From Gammaproteobacteria bacterium (GTDB lineage Bacteria; Pseudomonadota; Gammaproteobacteria; JALTLT01): 5,935 nucleotides of DNA. Below, one piece after another: positions 5,318 to 5,935 of the stretch. Numbering within the stretch: the first letter of the stretch is position 1; each line of letters starts with the position of its first letter. The stretch lies in assembly GCA_027001815.1 (NCBI GenBank), contig JALTLT010000145.1:1-5935 (forward strand), written 5' to 3'. The position numbers and the translations under genes are program-made. A model generated the notes under the pieces. It had not been told where the DNA came from. It worked only from the letters and a program-made list of their open reading frames with translations, and searched no databases.

Positions 5318-5935
5318 TTGAACGACGATGAACTGCTGGCGCTGGTGCGCCGCCTGCCCGGTCGGCTCGAGCCGCTGCGGGAGCTGTTGCTGGCCAATCT
5401 GGTGATGATCTCCGAGATTCCCTCGCCCACCTTCGGTGAGGAGCGGAGGGTGGAGTTCATCAAGCAGCGCTTCACCGAGTGCGGCCTCGACACCCCCTCC
5501 AGCGACGAGATGGGCAACGCCGTGGCCGTCCTGCCGGGGGAAGAGGGAGGGCGCAGCATCCTCCTCTCGGCCCATGTGGACACCCCCTTCGCCGAGACGG
5601 TTCCCCACGCGGTGGCGCTCACGCCGGGCGAGGCCACCGGCCCCGGCGTCGCCGACAACAGCCTCGGTGTGGCGGTGCTCGCCACCCTTCCAACCATCCT
5701 CGAGCGGCTCGGGATCCGCCTGCAGAGCGACCTGGTGCTGCTGGGCTCCACCCGCAGCCTCGGCCGGGGCAACCTGGAGGGGCTCCGCTTCTACCTGGCC
5801 CATCGACGCCACCAGCCGGTCGCCGGTATCTCGGTGGAGGGGGCGCAGCTCGGCCGGGTCCACTATGCCAGTCTCGCCGCCCTCGGTGGCGAGATCCTCC
5901 TCCAGGAGGGGGAGGGGGCGCCACGGGACGGGAAG
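5318..5935 (+). CDS. M20-type metallopeptidase-like protein, N-terminal 206 residues, catalytic Glu pair missing
   Basis: The frame is open from TTG 5318 to the window end. Seen in order: an N-terminal helix, ISEIPSPTFGEERR (31-44), the first metal-binding motif SAHVDT (His86, Asp88), the bridging-aspartate motif GPGVADNSLGVAVL (Asp113), and AGISVEGAQLGR (169-180), whose Glu174 sits where M20 enzymes have the second-site Asp/Glu ligand. This order is that of the M20 family (peptidase T or tripeptidase-like), zinc-dependent aminopeptidases and deacylases of the cytoplasm. The segment that normally reads x-E-E-G-x-G, with the general-base Glu and a metal-ligand Glu, reads STRSLGRGNLEGLR (144-157), with Ser-Leu for Glu-Glu. 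The alignment holds on both sides, so a frameshift is not the cause. The protein may be non-catalytic or have an altered reaction. The final His ligand and the C-terminus lie outside the window. It has no signal peptide and is divergent from the glycosyltransferase operon. Confidence 0.82.
   Translation, partial: MNDDELLALVRRLPGRLEPLRELLLANLVMISEIPSPTFGEERRVEFIKQRFTECGLDTPSSDEMGNAVAVLPGEEGGRSILLSAHVDTPFAETVPHAVALTPGEATGPGVADNSLGVAVLATLPTILERLGIRLQSDLVLLGSTRSLGRGNLEGLRFYLAHRRHQPVAGISVEGAQLGRVHYASLAALGGEILLQEGEGAPRDGK

Noticed and set aside
5149..5331. 60-codon frame on the plus strand before the M20-like gene
   Set aside because: It overlaps the start of the M20-like gene in another frame, is rich in Arg/Gly/Ser with no known motif, and lacks a clear ribosome site.
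4880..5863. 327-codon open frame on the minus strand
   Set aside because: It is antisense to the M20-like gene, runs through the hairpin-rich repeat, and has no family motif or ribosome site.

Overview
The window is GC-rich and almost fully coding, with tightly packed genes and Shine-Dalgarno-led GTG, TTG and ATG starts. The gene content points to a proteobacterium, most likely a gammaproteobacterium of the denitrifying or sulfur-oxidising kind: a Dnr-type Crp/Fnr regulator, a hemerythrin protein, a DUF2249 protein, and a glucosylglycerate-phosphorylase-like enzyme paired with a GT4 glycosyltransferase. The lineage is an inference from protein likeness, not from a marker gene.

Left block (1-1095). 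Three genes run leftward: a hemerythrin HHE protein, a DUF2249 protein 13 nt downstream, and, after a 3-nt gap, the first 53 codons of a membrane protein cut by the window edge. The region between them and the divergent dnr gene carries a 14-bp FNR/DNR box (TTGAT-CATG-GTCAA, 967-980). Its centre lies 41.5 bp from a plausible start point for the leftward operon, the usual spacing for class II activation. The likely reading is an NO- or low-oxygen-induced operon next to its own regulator.

Middle block (1096-4759). dnr runs rightward and overlaps by 29 bp, tail to tail, with a leftward pair: a 420-aa GT4 glycosyltransferase followed after 3 nt by a 577-aa GH13_18 sugar phosphorylase. The phosphorylase resembles glucosylglycerate phosphorylase (E. 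coli YcjM type) more than sucrose phosphorylase, which suggests metabolism of a glucosylglycerate-type compatible solute.

Right block (4760-5935). A 558-bp region without a recognisable gene separates the glycosyltransferase from a rightward M20-type metallopeptidase-like gene that runs off the window. It holds an 8-bp perfect inverted repeat in the glycosyltransferase leader, a 158-bp hairpin-rich element bounded by TGTTGAAAAA / TTTTTCAACA (MITE- or REP-like), and a possible promoter and leader hairpin for the peptidase gene. The peptidase-like protein keeps the HxD and the bridging-Asp motifs, but Ser-Leu stands where the family has its catalytic Glu-Glu pair.

No rRNA, tRNA, CRISPR array or transposase gene was seen.
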